DNA of 64,000 nt, taken from positions 1 to 64,000 of the forward strand of contig CANTXF010000002.1 in assembly GCA_947853665.1 (NCBI GenBank), in the 5' to 3' direction. Below the pieces are notes generated by a model that worked only from the letters and a program-made list of their open reading frames with translations, was not told the DNA's origin and searched no databases. A program made the translations under genes and the position numbers. The stretch is from an uncultured Deferribacterales bacterium (GTDB lineage: Bacteria > Chrysiogenota > Deferribacteres > Deferribacterales > Mucispirillaceae). Below are positions 1-9,279 of this stretch, piece by piece; position 1 is the first letter of the stretch; each line of letters begins with the position of its first letter.

Positions 1-1242
1 TGGGCTTACGTGGAGCTTGGCTGGGGCGGCTACTGGGCATGGGACCCGGTGGAAAACGCATCCCTCCTGCCCTGGTTTACGGCTACGGCCTTTCTGCACT
101 CCGCCTATATATACGAACGGAAAAACAGGCTAAAAGGCTGGACTTTCGCCCTTATACTGATAACTTTCGAGCTTACCATACTGGGCACCTTCATTACCCG
201 GAGCGGCGTTATAGAATCGGTGCACAGCTTCGGCAAAAACGTTATAGGCTCCTTTTTCCTGTGGTTTATACTGATAACTTCGATAATATATATCATAGCC
301 ATGTATAAAAACCGCAAGGTGCTGGAAGACAAGGAAGAATTCCACTATCTTTCGAGAGAGGGCGTTTTTTTCATAGCAAACTGGATATTCGTGGGCATTA
401 CGTTCGTTACGATTTTCGGCACGCTTCTGCCCTGGATATCGGAGCTTATCTCCAACCAGAAAACTACGGTGGGCATAACTTATTTCAATAAGGTTACGAT
501 ACCCTTCTTTATGGCCATACTGGTAGCAAGCGGCATAGCGCCGATGATACCTTTCGGCAGCCAGACGCCGGGCAGGTTCTTTAAAAAACTGATTCCTTCC
601 GCCATATTTATGGCCGCAGCCGTGGCGGCGATGTGGATCACCGGCCATTCAAAAGCCGTGCCCCTGCTGCTTACGGCCTTCGCCGCTTTCTCTTTCTTTA
701 CGACTTTCATAAAATCCGCCTCCATGATAAAGGACGGCGGTATAAAAACCCTCGCCTCCGCCAACAGGTTCTTCGCAGCCATGCTGGTGCATCTGGGCGT
801 GGTCGTAATGGCTTTCGGCATAACAATGTCCTCCTTCTACAACAAAAAGGTGGACGAAATAGTCCCGCAGGACAGCGTTATGGGCCTTGACCACTATGTT
901 TTCGAGGTAGGCAAGATACACACGGAAAAAGGGGCCAACTACATAGCCCACTACGTGCCCATAAAAATCTATGAAAACGATAAATACGTATCCACCACCT
1001 ATCCGGAAATGAGGGAATATTCTGGCCGCGACGAAAACATATTCGCGGAGGTAGCATATTATTCCATGTTCAAAGGCGATCTGTACTTTATCCTTTCCGG
1101 CTTCGACCTGGAGTCGAACCAGGTAAGGGTGCAGGCCATATTCCAGCCTTTTATAGTATGGATATGGGCCGGATGCATAATGATGGCCGCAGGCGGCATA
1201 TACGGAGCTTTCAATTTCCGCAGGAAAAAGGAAAGCAAATAA
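1..1242 (+). CDS. ccmF: Cytochrome c maturation heme lyase CcmF, C-terminal part
   Basis: This is the 3' part of a CcmF/CcsA-family integral membrane protein of the system I cytochrome c maturation pathway, which attaches heme to apocytochromes on the periplasmic side. The frame is open from base 1, so the gene begins outside the window. The first visible residues form the tryptophan-rich WWD signature (GGYWAWDPVEN), which contacts heme. Several hydrophobic segments follow, then a periplasmic domain at about residues 285-380 and a final membrane helix before a basic tail. A hairpin terminator lies downstream. The c-type cytochromes of the nos cluster would depend on this pathway. Confidence 0.93.
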   Translation, partial: WAYVELGWGGYWAWDPVENASLLPWFTATAFLHSAYIYERKNRLKGWTFALILITFELTILGTFITRSGVIESVHSFGKNVIGSFFLWFILITSIIYIIAMYKNRKVLEDKEEFHYLSREGVFFIANWIFVGITFVTIFGTLLPWISELISNQKTTVGITYFNKVTIPFFMAILVASGIAPMIPFGSQTPGRFFKKLIPSAIFMAAAVAAMWITGHSKAVPLLLTAFAAFSFFTTFIKSASMIKDGGIKTLASANRFFAAMLVHLGVVVMAFGITMSSFYNKKVDEIVPQDSVMGLDHYVFEVGKIHTEKGANYIAHYVPIKIYENDKYVSTTYPEMREYSGRDENIFAEVAYYSMFKGDLYFILSGFDLESNQVRVQAIFQPFIVWIWAGCIMMAAGGIYGAFNFRRKKESK

Positions 1243-1294
1243 AAGAGATACTTTTTACGTAACCTTCCTCCTCAAAAAGGTTATACAGGCAAGA

Positions 1295-1327
1295 AACCGG
1301 CCCGCTTAAAACGGGCCGGTTTTCGTT
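1295..1327 (+). terminator. Intrinsic terminator after ccmF
   Basis: A perfect 10-bp stem (AACCGGCCCG / CGGGCCGGTT) with a 7-nt loop is followed by a T-rich run. It lies about 50 bp after the ccmF stop codon. Confidence 0.85.
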
Positions 1328-1807
1328 TTATTAAAGCTGCTCCTGTTTTAGAATAATAACCTGCGGCTGCCGCCTTACACTGTCCGCAGCAAAATTACGG
1401 AAATTGCAGCGAAACGGCCTGCATCGGCAAGGAAGCTCTTGCCCTCCCTATCCAGAAGTCTCTTATAAGTACAGTTATAGTCCTGCTTTTCAAACCGGTT
1501 AACTTATCTCTTGACTTTTATCGGGGGGGGTAAACTGACTTATCATAATCATTAACGGACACATAGCCCCCGGAATAGCAGCTTTTATTTTCTTGATCGG
1601 CTCTGCGGCGTGGATTATCCGCGCATTACATTTGATTAAAAAATGAACAAAAGGAAATAAAACAGAAGATTCCGGCGGCAGCTTTTTACAGAACGCCCGC
1701 ATAAAACTTGCGCTTCCGGTAAGTACAGGTATAAAATATCAGAGCGGTTATCCGCTAATACGGACAATCGCCGTAAATATACAGCGCTTACTTTTACAGG
1801 AACGGCT
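1328..1807. other. Non-coding stretch with a degenerate repeat-like segment
   Basis: No convincing gene is present. Bases about 1350-1490 contain pieces resembling the dispersed palindromic repeat seen elsewhere in the window (for example TTACGGAAAT and GGCAAGG), but they are too degraded to call a copy. A promoter-like element with a G8 run follows at 1511-1536. Confidence 0.4.
1511..1536 (+). promoter_or_regulatory. Promoter-like element with a G8 run in the spacer
   Basis: TTGACT and TAAACT are separated by 14 bp, and the spacer contains eight consecutive G (1523-1530). Fourteen is short for sigma-70; eleven G would give the usual 17. The nearest downstream gene on this strand is the aldehyde dehydrogenase, about 270 bp away. 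A phase-variable role is inferred. Confidence 0.35.
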
Positions 1808-3202
1808 ATGAATACCATACTTAACAAACAAAGGCGTTTTTTCGGCGCCGGTTATACAAAAAGCCTCGAATTCAGAAAAGAACAGCTTGAAAAGCTCCGC
1901 TCCGCCATAGAAAAAAACGAAGACAACCTTGCAAGGGCCCTTAACTCCGACCTGGGCAAATCGCCCTTTGAAAGCTATATGACGGAAACAGGCGTAGTAA
2001 AGGACGAAATAAATCACATACTCTCCAATCTAAAAAAATGGGCGGCTCCGGAGAGGGTGCCTTCATCCCCGGCCCTTTTCCCTTCCAAAGCAAAAATATA
2101 TAAGGAACCATTAGGCGTATCCCTTATAATATCCCCGTGGAATTATCCAGTGCAGCTTACCCTGTCGCCTCTGGCTGCGTCGATAGCGGCGGGATGCTGC
2201 ACCGTGCTGAAACCGTCGGAATTTTCCCCGGCCTGCTCCAAAGCCATAAAAGAAATGCTGCGCCAGGTTTTCGACGAGGAATACGTATCGGTAGTAACAG
2301 GCGGTGCGGAAACGAGCGCCGCCCTTCTTGAGGAAAAGTTCGACGCGATATTTTTCACCGGAGGCTCCCGGGTAGGAAAAATAGTAATGACCGCCGCAGC
2401 GAAAAACCTTACCCCCGTAATTCTGGAGCTGGGAGGCAAAAGCCCGTGCATAGCGGATAAAACGGCGGATATAAAAACGTCCGCAAAAAGGATAGCCTGG
2501 GGAAAATTCCTTAACTCCGGCCAAACCTGCGTGGCTCCCGATTATCTGCTTGTCCAAAACGAAATAAAGGACGAGCTTACGGAGGAAATCAAAGCCTGCG
2601 TCAAAGCCTTTTACGGAGACAGCCCGCTGGAAAACGAAGAATATCCGAAAATAATAACCCTGGCCCATCTCGAAAGGCTGGCCGCGCTTTTAAAAAGCGG
2701 GGACATAGTATCCGGCGGAAAATACGACGCGGAAAAGCTGAAAATGGAGCCTACGATCCTGGATAACGTGAGCCTGGACAGCAAAATAATGGAAGAAGAA
2801 ATTTTCGGCCCCATACTCCCCGTTATCGGTTTCGGGGATATGGAAGAAGCCGCGGCGATAGTAAACGAAAGGCCAAGACCGTTGGCCCTTTACCTTTTTA
2901 GCCGTTCCCGCGAAGCAAAAAATTTCATGCTGGAAAAAACCTCCTTCGGCGGAGGGTGTATAAACGACACGGTGGTGCATCTTCTTCCGCCGGAGCTGCC
3001 CTTCGGCGGCGTAGGGGCGAGCGGTTTCGGCAAATATCACGGGAAAGCGGGCTTCGACGCCTTTTCCAACCGTAAAAGCATTCTGGAGCGCCCTTTTACT
3101 GCGGATGTACCGTTAAGATACCCCCCTTACCACGGCAAAATGAGATATTTAAAAATATTCGAGCGGGTAAAAAGGCTGTTCGGCCAGGCGAGGTTTTTCT
3201 AA
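1808..3202 (+). CDS. Aldehyde dehydrogenase family protein
   Basis: This 464-residue protein is an NAD(P)-dependent aldehyde dehydrogenase that oxidises aldehydes to carboxylic acids. It shows the family motifs in order: the SPWNYP nucleotide-binding segment (about 110), FTGGSRVGK (about 190), the ELGGKSP glutamate motif (about 210) and the catalytic cysteine in NSGQTC (about 240). A C-terminal GGVGASGFGKYHGK block also fits the class 3-like group of about 450-490 residues found in bacteria and plants. The substrate cannot be told. The start codon is the first ATG in the frame; a strong ribosome-binding site is not obvious. It is not evidently co-transcribed with gatC. Confidence 0.92.
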   Translation: MNTILNKQRRFFGAGYTKSLEFRKEQLEKLRSAIEKNEDNLARALNSDLGKSPFESYMTETGVVKDEINHILSNLKKWAAPERVPSSPALFPSKAKIYKEPLGVSLIISPWNYPVQLTLSPLAASIAAGCCTVLKPSEFSPACSKAIKEMLRQVFDEEYVSVVTGGAETSAALLEEKFDAIFFTGGSRVGKIVMTAAAKNLTPVILELGGKSPCIADKTADIKTSAKRIAWGKFLNSGQTCVAPDYLLVQNEIKDELTEEIKACVKAFYGDSPLENEEYPKIITLAHLERLAALLKSGDIVSGGKYDAEKLKMEPTILDNVSLDSKIMEEEIFGPILPVIGFGDMEEAAAIVNERPRPLALYLFSRSREAKNFMLEKTSFGGGCINDTVVHLLPPELPFGGVGASGFGKYHGKAGFDAFSNRKSILERPFTADVPLRYPPYHGKMRYLKIFERVKRLFGQARFF

Positions 3203-3264
3203 TTTTCCTGTTCCATTTGCCGCCGATTTTGTGTAGAATCGGCGTTTAAAAAGGTAGGAAAATC

Positions 3265-3543
3265 ATGGATAAAAAAGAAACGCAGCACATAGCGAAACTT
3301 GCCAGGCTCCGTTTTGACGACGACGAGCTTACGAACCTTTCGGAGCAGATGACGGGCATCCTTAAATGGGTGGATATGCTCCAATCGGCCGACACTTCCG
3401 CCGTTGCGGACATATCGGGCGAGGAAAAGCCTTTGGGAACAAGAAAGGACGAAGTAAAAACCGCCGGCCTTTCCCGGGAGCTGATTAAAAACGCTCCGGA
3501 GCCGTACGAGCATTTTTTTACGGTTCCAAGGATGGTGGAATAA
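3265..3543 (+). CDS. gatC: Glutamyl-tRNA(Gln)/aspartyl-tRNA(Asn) amidotransferase subunit C
   Basis: At 92 residues this matches the normal length of GatC, the small subunit that wraps around GatA and GatB in the tRNA-dependent amidotransferase. The family features are visible: an N-terminal helix with HIAKLARL, the ILKWVDML segment, and a C-terminal region ending in FTVPRMVE. It heads the gatCAB set, with gatA starting 3 bp after its stop. The complex converts misacylated Glu-tRNA(Gln), or Asp-tRNA(Asn), to the correct amide form. Confidence 0.95.
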   Translation: MDKKETQHIAKLARLRFDDDELTNLSEQMTGILKWVDMLQSADTSAVADISGEEKPLGTRKDEVKTAGLSRELIKNAPEPYEHFFTVPRMVE

Positions 3544-3546
3544 GCT

Positions 3547-4992
3547 ATGAACCAGCTTACTGAACTTACCATCGCGGAACTTTCGGACGGTTTCGGCAAA
3601 AAAAAGTTTTCCCCGTCGGAAGTAACTAAGGCCTATATCGAAAACATGGCCGCCCACAGGGAATATAACGCATATATTACGGAAACTCCCGAAGAAGCCC
3701 TGTCTGCCGCGGCAGAAGCAGACTCCCGGGCGGCCGGAGGCCGCAGGCTCGGAAAGCTTGACGGCGTGCCTCTCGGCATAAAAGACCTTTTCTGCACGAA
3801 AAATATACGCACGACGGCGGCTTCGCACATACTTGAAAATTTCATTCCGCCATACGAATCCACCGTAACGAAAAAGCTTCTTGACGCTGGAGCCGTATTT
3901 CTGGGCAAAACAAACCTGGACGAATTCGCCATGGGAGGGGCCAATATAACAAGCTATTTCGGCCACACCGTAAACCCGAACAGGCGAAAAACGGACAACG
4001 CGGAAGTAATTACCGGAGGCTCTTCCGGAGGCTCCGCCGCCGCCGTGGCCGGAAAGCTGTGCGCCGGGGCGACAGGCACCGATACGGGCGGCTCCATACG
4101 CCAGCCCTCATCCTACTGCGGCATAGTGGGAATGAAGCCAACTTACGGCCGCTGCTCCCGTTTCGGCATAATAGCCTACGCCTCCTCTCTCGACCAGGCC
4201 GGGCCAATGACGCGCACAGTGGAGGACGCGGCCATAATGCTCGGGTATATGGCCGGTTTCGACGAAAAGGACTCCACCTCCGCCGATACAGCCGTGCCGG
4301 ATTTTACAGCGGCGCTTAATAAAGGCGTAAAGGGCATGACTATCGGCCTGCCCAAAGAGCTTATGGAAGAAGAGCTTAACGGCGAAATATCCCTCGCATG
4401 GAAAGAAGGCCGGGAAATACTCGAAAAAGCCGGGGCTAAATTTACCGAAATAAGCCTGCCTAATATGAAATACGCCCTTGCCACATATTATATAATAGCT
4501 CCCGCGGAGGCCTCGTCCAATCTGGCCAGGTACGACGGAGTTAGGTTCGGCCTGCGCGTAGACGGAAAAACCCTCGACGAAATGTACGAGCTTACCCGCT
4601 CCGCAGGTTTCGGAGACGAGGTAAAACGCCGTATAATGATAGGCACCTACGTTCTTTCGGCCGGGTATTACGACGCTTACTACCTTAAAGCCCTGGAAGT
4701 TCAGAAGCTTATCCGCCGAGATTATACGGAAGCCTTTAAAACCGTGGACGCCATACTTACGCCCACGGCTCCCACCACGGCCTTTACCGTAGAGGAAAGC
4801 AAGGCTTTCGACCCTGTTACGATGTACCTTCAGGACGCGTTTACCGTCCCGGTAAACCTGGCCGGGCTGCCGGGCATTTCCGTGCCGGTAAAGACGGCTT
4901 CCGACGGCCTGCCCATAGGGCTGCACCTTGTGGGAAGGCATTTCGACGAGGAAACGCTTTTCAGCGCCGCGTCCGTATTGGAGCGCAGATAA
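3547..4992 (+). CDS. gatA: Glutamyl-tRNA(Gln) amidotransferase subunit A
   Basis: The 481-residue amidase-signature subunit releases ammonia from glutamine for the GatCAB complex. The Lys-cisSer-Ser triad is visible: lysine in GIKDLF (about 78), the serine-rich [12 protein letters not shown] loop (about 157) and the nucleophilic serine in [10 protein letters not shown] (about 178). Length and the C-terminal PGISVPV and LPIGLHLVG blocks are normal for the family. It starts 3 bp after gatC, and its TAA overlaps the gatB ATG (TAATG), indicating translational coupling. Confidence 0.97.
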   Translation: MNQLTELTIAELSDGFGKKKFSPSEVTKAYIENMAAHREYNAYITETPEEALSAAAEADSRAAGGRRLGKLDGVPLGIKDLFCTKNIRTTAASHILENFIPPYESTVTKKLLDAGAVFLGKTNLDEFAMGGANITSYFGHTVNPNRRKTDNAEVITGGSSGGSAAAVAGKLCAGATGTDTGGSIRQPSSYCGIVGMKPTYGRCSRFGIIAYASSLDQAGPMTRTVEDAAIMLGYMAGFDEKDSTSADTAVPDFTAALNKGVKGMTIGLPKELMEEELNGEISLAWKEGREILEKAGAKFTEISLPNMKYALATYYIIAPAEASSNLARYDGVRFGLRVDGKTLDEMYELTRSAGFGDEVKRRIMIGTYVLSAGYYDAYYLKALEVQKLIRRDYTEAFKTVDAILTPTAPTTAFTVEESKAFDPVTMYLQDAFTVPVNLAGLPGISVPVKTASDGLPIGLHLVGRHFDEETLFSAASVLERR

Positions 4993-6458
4993 TGAAATAC
5001 GTAATAAAAGGAAACAAACACGAATGGGAAGTGGTAATCGGCCTTGAAGTACACTGCCAGGTTATCTCGAACGCCAAGCTTTTTTCTGACGCCTCCGCGG
5101 CGTCTGGAGGAACGCCTAACGACACGGTGTCGTTTATAGACGCCGGCTTCCCCGGAATGCTGCCGGTAGTAAACGAATTCTGCGTGGAGCAGGCGGTAAA
5201 AACGGGCCTGGGCCTGAACGCGGAAATAAACAGGAAGTCCGTTTTCGCCAGAAAAAACTATTTTTACGCGGATCTTCCGCAGGGTTATCAGATAAGCCAG
5301 TACGACAAACCCATAGTAGGAAACGGCTATCTGGATATAGAGCTTGAGGACGGCTCCGCCAAGCGCATAGGTATAGAAAGGCTCCACCTTGAACAGGACG
5401 CCGGCAAATCCGTGCACGATCTGCTTCCCGGGAAATCCTGCATAGACCTGAACCGCTCCGGCGTGGCGCTTATGGAAATAGTCTCCAAGCCGGAAATGAG
5501 CTCTCCGTATGAAGCGGGAGCTTATATGACTAAAATGCGCTCCATAGTAAGGTGGCTGGGCACCTGCGACGGCAATATGGACGAAGGCTCCATGCGCTGC
5601 GACGCCAACGTGTCCGTGCGCCCGGTGGGAAGCAGCGAGCTGCGCACCCGCTGCGAAGTAAAAAACGTAAACTCCATAAGATACCTTATGCAGGCCATAG
5701 AATACGAAGCCAGAAGGCACGTGGACGTTTATGAAAACGGCGGCTCCATCGAGCAGGAAACGAGGCTGTTCAACCCGGCCGCAAAAGAGACCCGCACAAT
5801 GAGAGGCAAGGAAAACGCAAACGATTACAGATACTTTCCCGACCCGGACCTGTCCTTTCCCCTTACTGTGACGGAGGAGCTGATAGAAAGAATCAAAAGC
5901 GAAATGCCGGAGCTGCCTGACGAAAGGGCGGCAAGATTCATAAAGGAATACGGCCTGCCCAAAGACGACGCCGCGCGCCTTGTCTCCGAAATGGCGTCGG
6001 CAGATTATTTTGAAAAAGCCGCGCAGGTAAAAGGAGCCGACGCAAGAAAAACGGCCAACCTTATGCTTGTGGAGCTTGCCGCCATGCTGACGGACAGGAA
6101 AATAAGCATAGAAAACGTAGAAATAAAGCCGGAATGGCTGGGCAGGCTCACGGCCCTGGTGGAGGACGGCACCATAGGGTTAAGAACCGCCAAAGACCTT
6201 ATAATAATGATGGAAGACACCCGCAGGGACCCGGACTCCCTTATAGAGGAAAAAGGGCTCAGGCAGGTATCGGACACGGCGGCGATAGAAAAAATAATAG
6301 ACGGCATAATAGAAGCGAACCCGTCTGAAGCGGAAGGCTACCGGGCAGGCAAAGAAAAGCTCATGGGCTTTTTCGTGGGCCAGGTTATGAAAGCTACGGG
6401 CGGAAAAGCTAATCCGGGAATAATAAATAAGCTGCTGAAAGAAAAGCTGTCGAAATAG
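4992..6458 (+). CDS. gatB: Aspartyl/glutamyl-tRNA amidotransferase subunit B
   Basis: The 488-residue GatB binds the misacylated tRNA, phosphorylates the side chain and accepts ammonia from GatA. The N-terminal GLEVHCQ motif, the [13 protein letters not shown] block, and the [16 protein letters not shown] signature (about 195) are intact. The C-terminal third (about 340-488) is the helical YqeY-like tRNA-binding tail. The start overlaps the gatA stop by one base. A hairpin terminator lies about 130 bp downstream, so gatCAB looks like a complete operon. Confidence 0.97.
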   Translation: MKYVIKGNKHEWEVVIGLEVHCQVISNAKLFSDASAASGGTPNDTVSFIDAGFPGMLPVVNEFCVEQAVKTGLGLNAEINRKSVFARKNYFYADLPQGYQISQYDKPIVGNGYLDIELEDGSAKRIGIERLHLEQDAGKSVHDLLPGKSCIDLNRSGVALMEIVSKPEMSSPYEAGAYMTKMRSIVRWLGTCDGNMDEGSMRCDANVSVRPVGSSELRTRCEVKNVNSIRYLMQAIEYEARRHVDVYENGGSIEQETRLFNPAAKETRTMRGKENANDYRYFPDPDLSFPLTVTEELIERIKSEMPELPDERAARFIKEYGLPKDDAARLVSEMASADYFEKAAQVKGADARKTANLMLVELAAMLTDRKISIENVEIKPEWLGRLTALVEDGTIGLRTAKDLIIMMEDTRRDPDSLIEEKGLRQVSDTAAIEKIIDGIIEANPSEAEGYRAGKEKLMGFFVGQVMKATGGKANPGIINKLLKEKLSK

Positions 6459-6591
6459 CTTGATCATTTAAGGCGGTTTTATCCCTTTTTAAGGGGATCG
6501 GTAAAAGCCTGCGGCTGACCTTTCGGCGTCATAATCTTATAAGCCGGCGTCAAAGGACGGCGGCCATATTTAGAAGCTGTTTAATAAAACG

Positions 6592-6622
6592 GGCGGCATA
6601 AAAAATTATGCCGCCTGTTTTT
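6592..6622 (+). terminator. Intrinsic terminator after gatB
   Basis: A 9-bp perfect stem (GGCGGCATA / TATGCCGCC) with a 6-nt A-rich loop is followed by TGTTTTTGT. It lies between the convergent gatB and larE genes. Confidence 0.8.
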
Positions 6623-6654
6623 GTCTCACGCATCAACAGGAGGGATGATGACGT

Positions 6655-7455
6655 TTATTTAGACAAAGAAGGCATCGTTTGGTTCATAGAGCCGGTTCTG
6701 TATCCTTCAAGATCGAGAGTTATATAAGTAAACCCGGCGTCTTTAACTATTTTTATCACCTTTTCCCTGACGGAGCCGTCGGAAACGCACTTTTCAAAAT
6801 CTTTTTCCCCGGTTTCTATGCGGGCTATACCGCAATGATAGCGCACTCTGGCGGATATAAGGCCCAAATCGTGTATGCCCTGCTCGCATCTGGCGACCAT
6901 CTCCACAAGCTCGGGAGTAATTTCCGCCCCGTAAGGAAAACGGGAAAAATAACAGGCGAAGGACGGCTTATCCCACTGGGGCAGCCCCGCCTCTTTCAGA
7001 AGCTCCCTTATACGCGCCTTACCAAGGCCCGCTTCAAGCAGGGGGCTTTTTACGCCAAGCTCCCGCAAGGCAACGGAGCCGGGCCTGCAGTCTCTCATAT
7101 CGTCCACGTTGCTGCCGTCCATCAAGGCTTCAAGCCCCTCTTCCGCGGCTATGTCCGCTATGCGGGAAAAAATATATTTTTTGCATATATAGCAGCGGTT
7201 TTCAGGGTTAAACCTGAGCTCCTCCATATCGAGAGGTTCAAATTCGATAACCCTGTGGGAAGCTCCTAAAAGCTTTGCGGTATCGACGGCGAGCTTAAGC
7301 TCCGACTCAGGATAAAACCTGGAATGGAAAGTAATCGCCTCGGCCCTTACCCCGGCCTTTATAGCGGCGTGGAGAAGCAGCGCGGAGTCGCACCCTCCTG
7401 AAAAACCTATGGCGGCGCTTTTATATTTTTTAAGTATTTCGATTAGCTTTTCCAT
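6655..7455 (-). CDS. larE: ATP-dependent sacrificial sulfur transferase LarE
   Basis: This PP-loop ATPase family protein matches LarE, which adenylates and then sulfurates the pyridinium precursor of the nickel-pincer cofactor used by lactate racemase and related enzymes. Seen here are the PP-loop SGGCDSALL near the N-terminus, the NRCYICK block (about 110) and the SFACYFSRFPYG block (about 165), whose cysteine aligns with the family's sulfur-donating or cluster-binding position. The ATG at 7455 is preferred over an upstream in-frame start because a strong G-rich Shine-Dalgarno (GGGGAGGGG) sits just before it. No larA, larB or larC is present in the window. Eight consecutive G lie just upstream in the transcript leader. 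Confidence 0.85.
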   Translation of the reverse strand: MEKLIEILKKYKSAAIGFSGGCDSALLLHAAIKAGVRAEAITFHSRFYPESELKLAVDTAKLLGASHRVIEFEPLDMEELRFNPENRCYICKKYIFSRIADIAAEEGLEALMDGSNVDDMRDCRPGSVALRELGVKSPLLEAGLGKARIRELLKEAGLPQWDKPSFACYFSRFPYGAEITPELVEMVARCEQGIHDLGLISARVRYHCGIARIETGEKDFEKCVSDGSVREKVIKIVKDAGFTYITLDLEGYRTGSMNQTMPSLSK

Positions 7456-7462
7456 AACCCCT

Positions 7463-7470
7463 CCCCCCCC
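7463..7470. repeat. C8/G8 homopolymer run upstream of larE
   Basis: Eight consecutive C on the plus strand read as G8 immediately upstream of the larE Shine-Dalgarno sequence. A length change here would alter the leader next to the ribosome-binding site. Confidence 0.6.
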
Positions 7471-7475
7471 GGCAC

Positions 7476-7504
7476 TATTTATCAAAAAAACCATAAAAAC
7501 GCAA
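7476..7504 (-). promoter_or_regulatory. Sigma-70-like promoter of larE
   Basis: On the minus strand TTGCGT and TAAATA are separated by 17 bp. The predicted start site falls at or near the G8 run. Confidence 0.45.
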
Positions 7505-7593
7505 TATCCCCGTTAAACTTTGAACTTATATAAAGGTATCGTGGACTTAGGCGGCCGAATATAGTATAAAGATTTCTGCAACAGGAGGAAAGG

Positions 7594-8532
7594 ATGTTTA
7601 TAGACGGGCTTATAGAAAGCGTTGCGGAAAAGGACAATCCCAGCGTAGTCGGGCTGGACCCTAAGATAGAATACGTGCCGCAGTTCATCAGGACGGAATT
7701 TTTCACGAAAAACGGCTTTACCATGGAAGCCGCGGCGGAAGCCATATTCGCTTACAATAAGCTCATAATAGACGCGGTGGCGGACATCGTGCCCGCCGTA
7801 AAGCCCCAGTCGGCCTATTACGAAATGTACGGCGTCCACGGTATGGAAGCGTTCCGCAAAACCGCGGACTACGCAAAGCTCAAAGGCCTCGTCGTAATAG
7901 CGGACTGCAAAAGAAACGACATCGGCAGCACGGCGGCCTGCTACTCCCGGGCGTATCTCGGCGAAACGGAAATCGGCCCGGAAAGGCGCAGAGCCTTCAA
8001 CGCGGACGCGCTGACCGTTACGCCTTATCTGGGTTCGGACGGCATAGAGCCTTTCGTAAAGGACTGCGACGCTTACGGCAAAGGGTTATTCGTGCTGGTT
8101 AAAACGTCAAACGAATCCTCCGGCCAGTTTCAGGACCTTGTTACGCAAAGCGGCAGAAAGGTTTACGAGGAAGTGGCCCGGTATGTAAACGACCTTTCCG
8201 CGGCGAACCGGGGCAAGCACGGCTACGGAAACATAGGCGCCGTGGTTGGGGCCACTTATCCGGAAGAAGCCCGCTCCCTCAGAAAAATTATGAAAAACGC
8301 TTATTTTCTCGTACCCGGATACGGCTATCAGGGAGGCACGGGAGAAAGCATAAAAAGCTGCTTCGACGAAAAAGGCCTGGGAGCGTTAATAGCCGCGTCC
8401 CGCAGCATAATACTGGCTTATAAAAGCGACAGATATAAAGGGCGCTATCCCGAGGAAGAATTTTACAAAGCCTCGAGAGACGCGGCCATAGATATGCGCG
8501 ACGATATAAAAAACGCGCTTAAAAGCATTTAA
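7594..8532 (+). CDS. pyrF: Orotidine-5'-phosphate decarboxylase, type 2
   Basis: The 312-residue protein decarboxylates OMP to UMP, the last step of de novo pyrimidine synthesis. The catalytic Lys-Asp cluster is in ADCKRNDIGSTA (about 108-118), with the type 2 features VGLDPK near the N-terminus, a KPQSAYYE segment and the C-terminal PGYGYQGGTGE phosphate loop. The length fits the longer type 2 subfamily. A strong Shine-Dalgarno (AGGAGGAAAGG) precedes the ATG. pyrE starts 11 bp after the stop, so the last two steps of the pathway are co-expressed. Confidence 0.96.
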   Translation: MFIDGLIESVAEKDNPSVVGLDPKIEYVPQFIRTEFFTKNGFTMEAAAEAIFAYNKLIIDAVADIVPAVKPQSAYYEMYGVHGMEAFRKTADYAKLKGLVVIADCKRNDIGSTAACYSRAYLGETEIGPERRRAFNADALTVTPYLGSDGIEPFVKDCDAYGKGLFVLVKTSNESSGQFQDLVTQSGRKVYEEVARYVNDLSAANRGKHGYGNIGAVVGATYPEEARSLRKIMKNAYFLVPGYGYQGGTGESIKSCFDEKGLGALIAASRSIILAYKSDRYKGRYPEEEFYKASRDAAIDMRDDIKNALKSI

Positions 8533-8543
8533 CGGAGAAACCC

Positions 8544-9221
8544 ATGCCCGATAAAAAAGAATTCATACGGTTTATGATAGGAGCCGGAGTGCTGCGCTTC
8601 GGGGATTTCATTACAAAAAGCGGAAGGAACACGCCCTATTTCATCAACACGGGCAATTATTCCTGCGGTTCCGAGCTTTCCGCTCTTGGCGGAGCCTATG
8701 CGGAAATGATAACCGAAACCACAGGCTCCGAATATGACGCCATATTCGGCCCGGCCTACAAGGGCATTCCCCTGGCCGCCGCCATATCAGTGGCCCTGGC
8801 GGAAAAATACGGCTGCGACAAACGCTTTTTCTTTAACAGGAAAGAAACAAAAGACCACGGCGAGGGAGGATGCCTTATAGGATACTCCCCGTCGGAAGGG
8901 GACAGGGTAATAATAGCGGAGGACGTTATCACGGCGGGAACGGCCTTAAGGGAATCCATGGCTCTGCTTAAAGATTACCGTCTTGAAATAAAGGATATGT
9001 TCATATCAGTGGACCGCTGCGAAAAAGGCTATAACGGCAAAACGGCAGTGGAGGAAGCGAGGGAGGAATTCGGCATAAGCGTTCATTCCATCGTTACGAT
9101 AAAGGATATTATAGAATTTATCGAAAACGAAGACTCGCCTTATAAAAAATACAAGGCTAAAATGCTCGAATACATGGAAAAATACTGTATTGAGCCGGAT
9201 TCGCGGCCGGGAGCCTTTTAA
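8544..9221 (+). CDS. pyrE: Orotate phosphoribosyltransferase
   Basis: The 225-residue type I phosphoribosyltransferase joins orotate to PRPP to give OMP, the substrate of the adjacent PyrF. The PRPP-binding signature VIIAEDVITAGTALRES is at about residues 121-137, the flexible-loop lysine region (FFFNRKETKDHGEGG) at about 95, and the FITKSGRNTPYF segment near the N-terminus. It is the second gene of a pyrF-pyrE pair. Length is typical. Confidence 0.96.
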   Translation: MPDKKEFIRFMIGAGVLRFGDFITKSGRNTPYFINTGNYSCGSELSALGGAYAEMITETTGSEYDAIFGPAYKGIPLAAAISVALAEKYGCDKRFFFNRKETKDHGEGGCLIGYSPSEGDRVIIAEDVITAGTALRESMALLKDYRLEIKDMFISVDRCEKGYNGKTAVEEAREEFGISVHSIVTIKDIIEFIENEDSPYKKYKAKMLEYMEKYCIEPDSRPGAF

Positions 9222-9279
9222 CGTGGCGGAGGCTGTCCGTTACGCGTTTTTTAAGAAAATGCGCTCCGGACTTCTCCTC

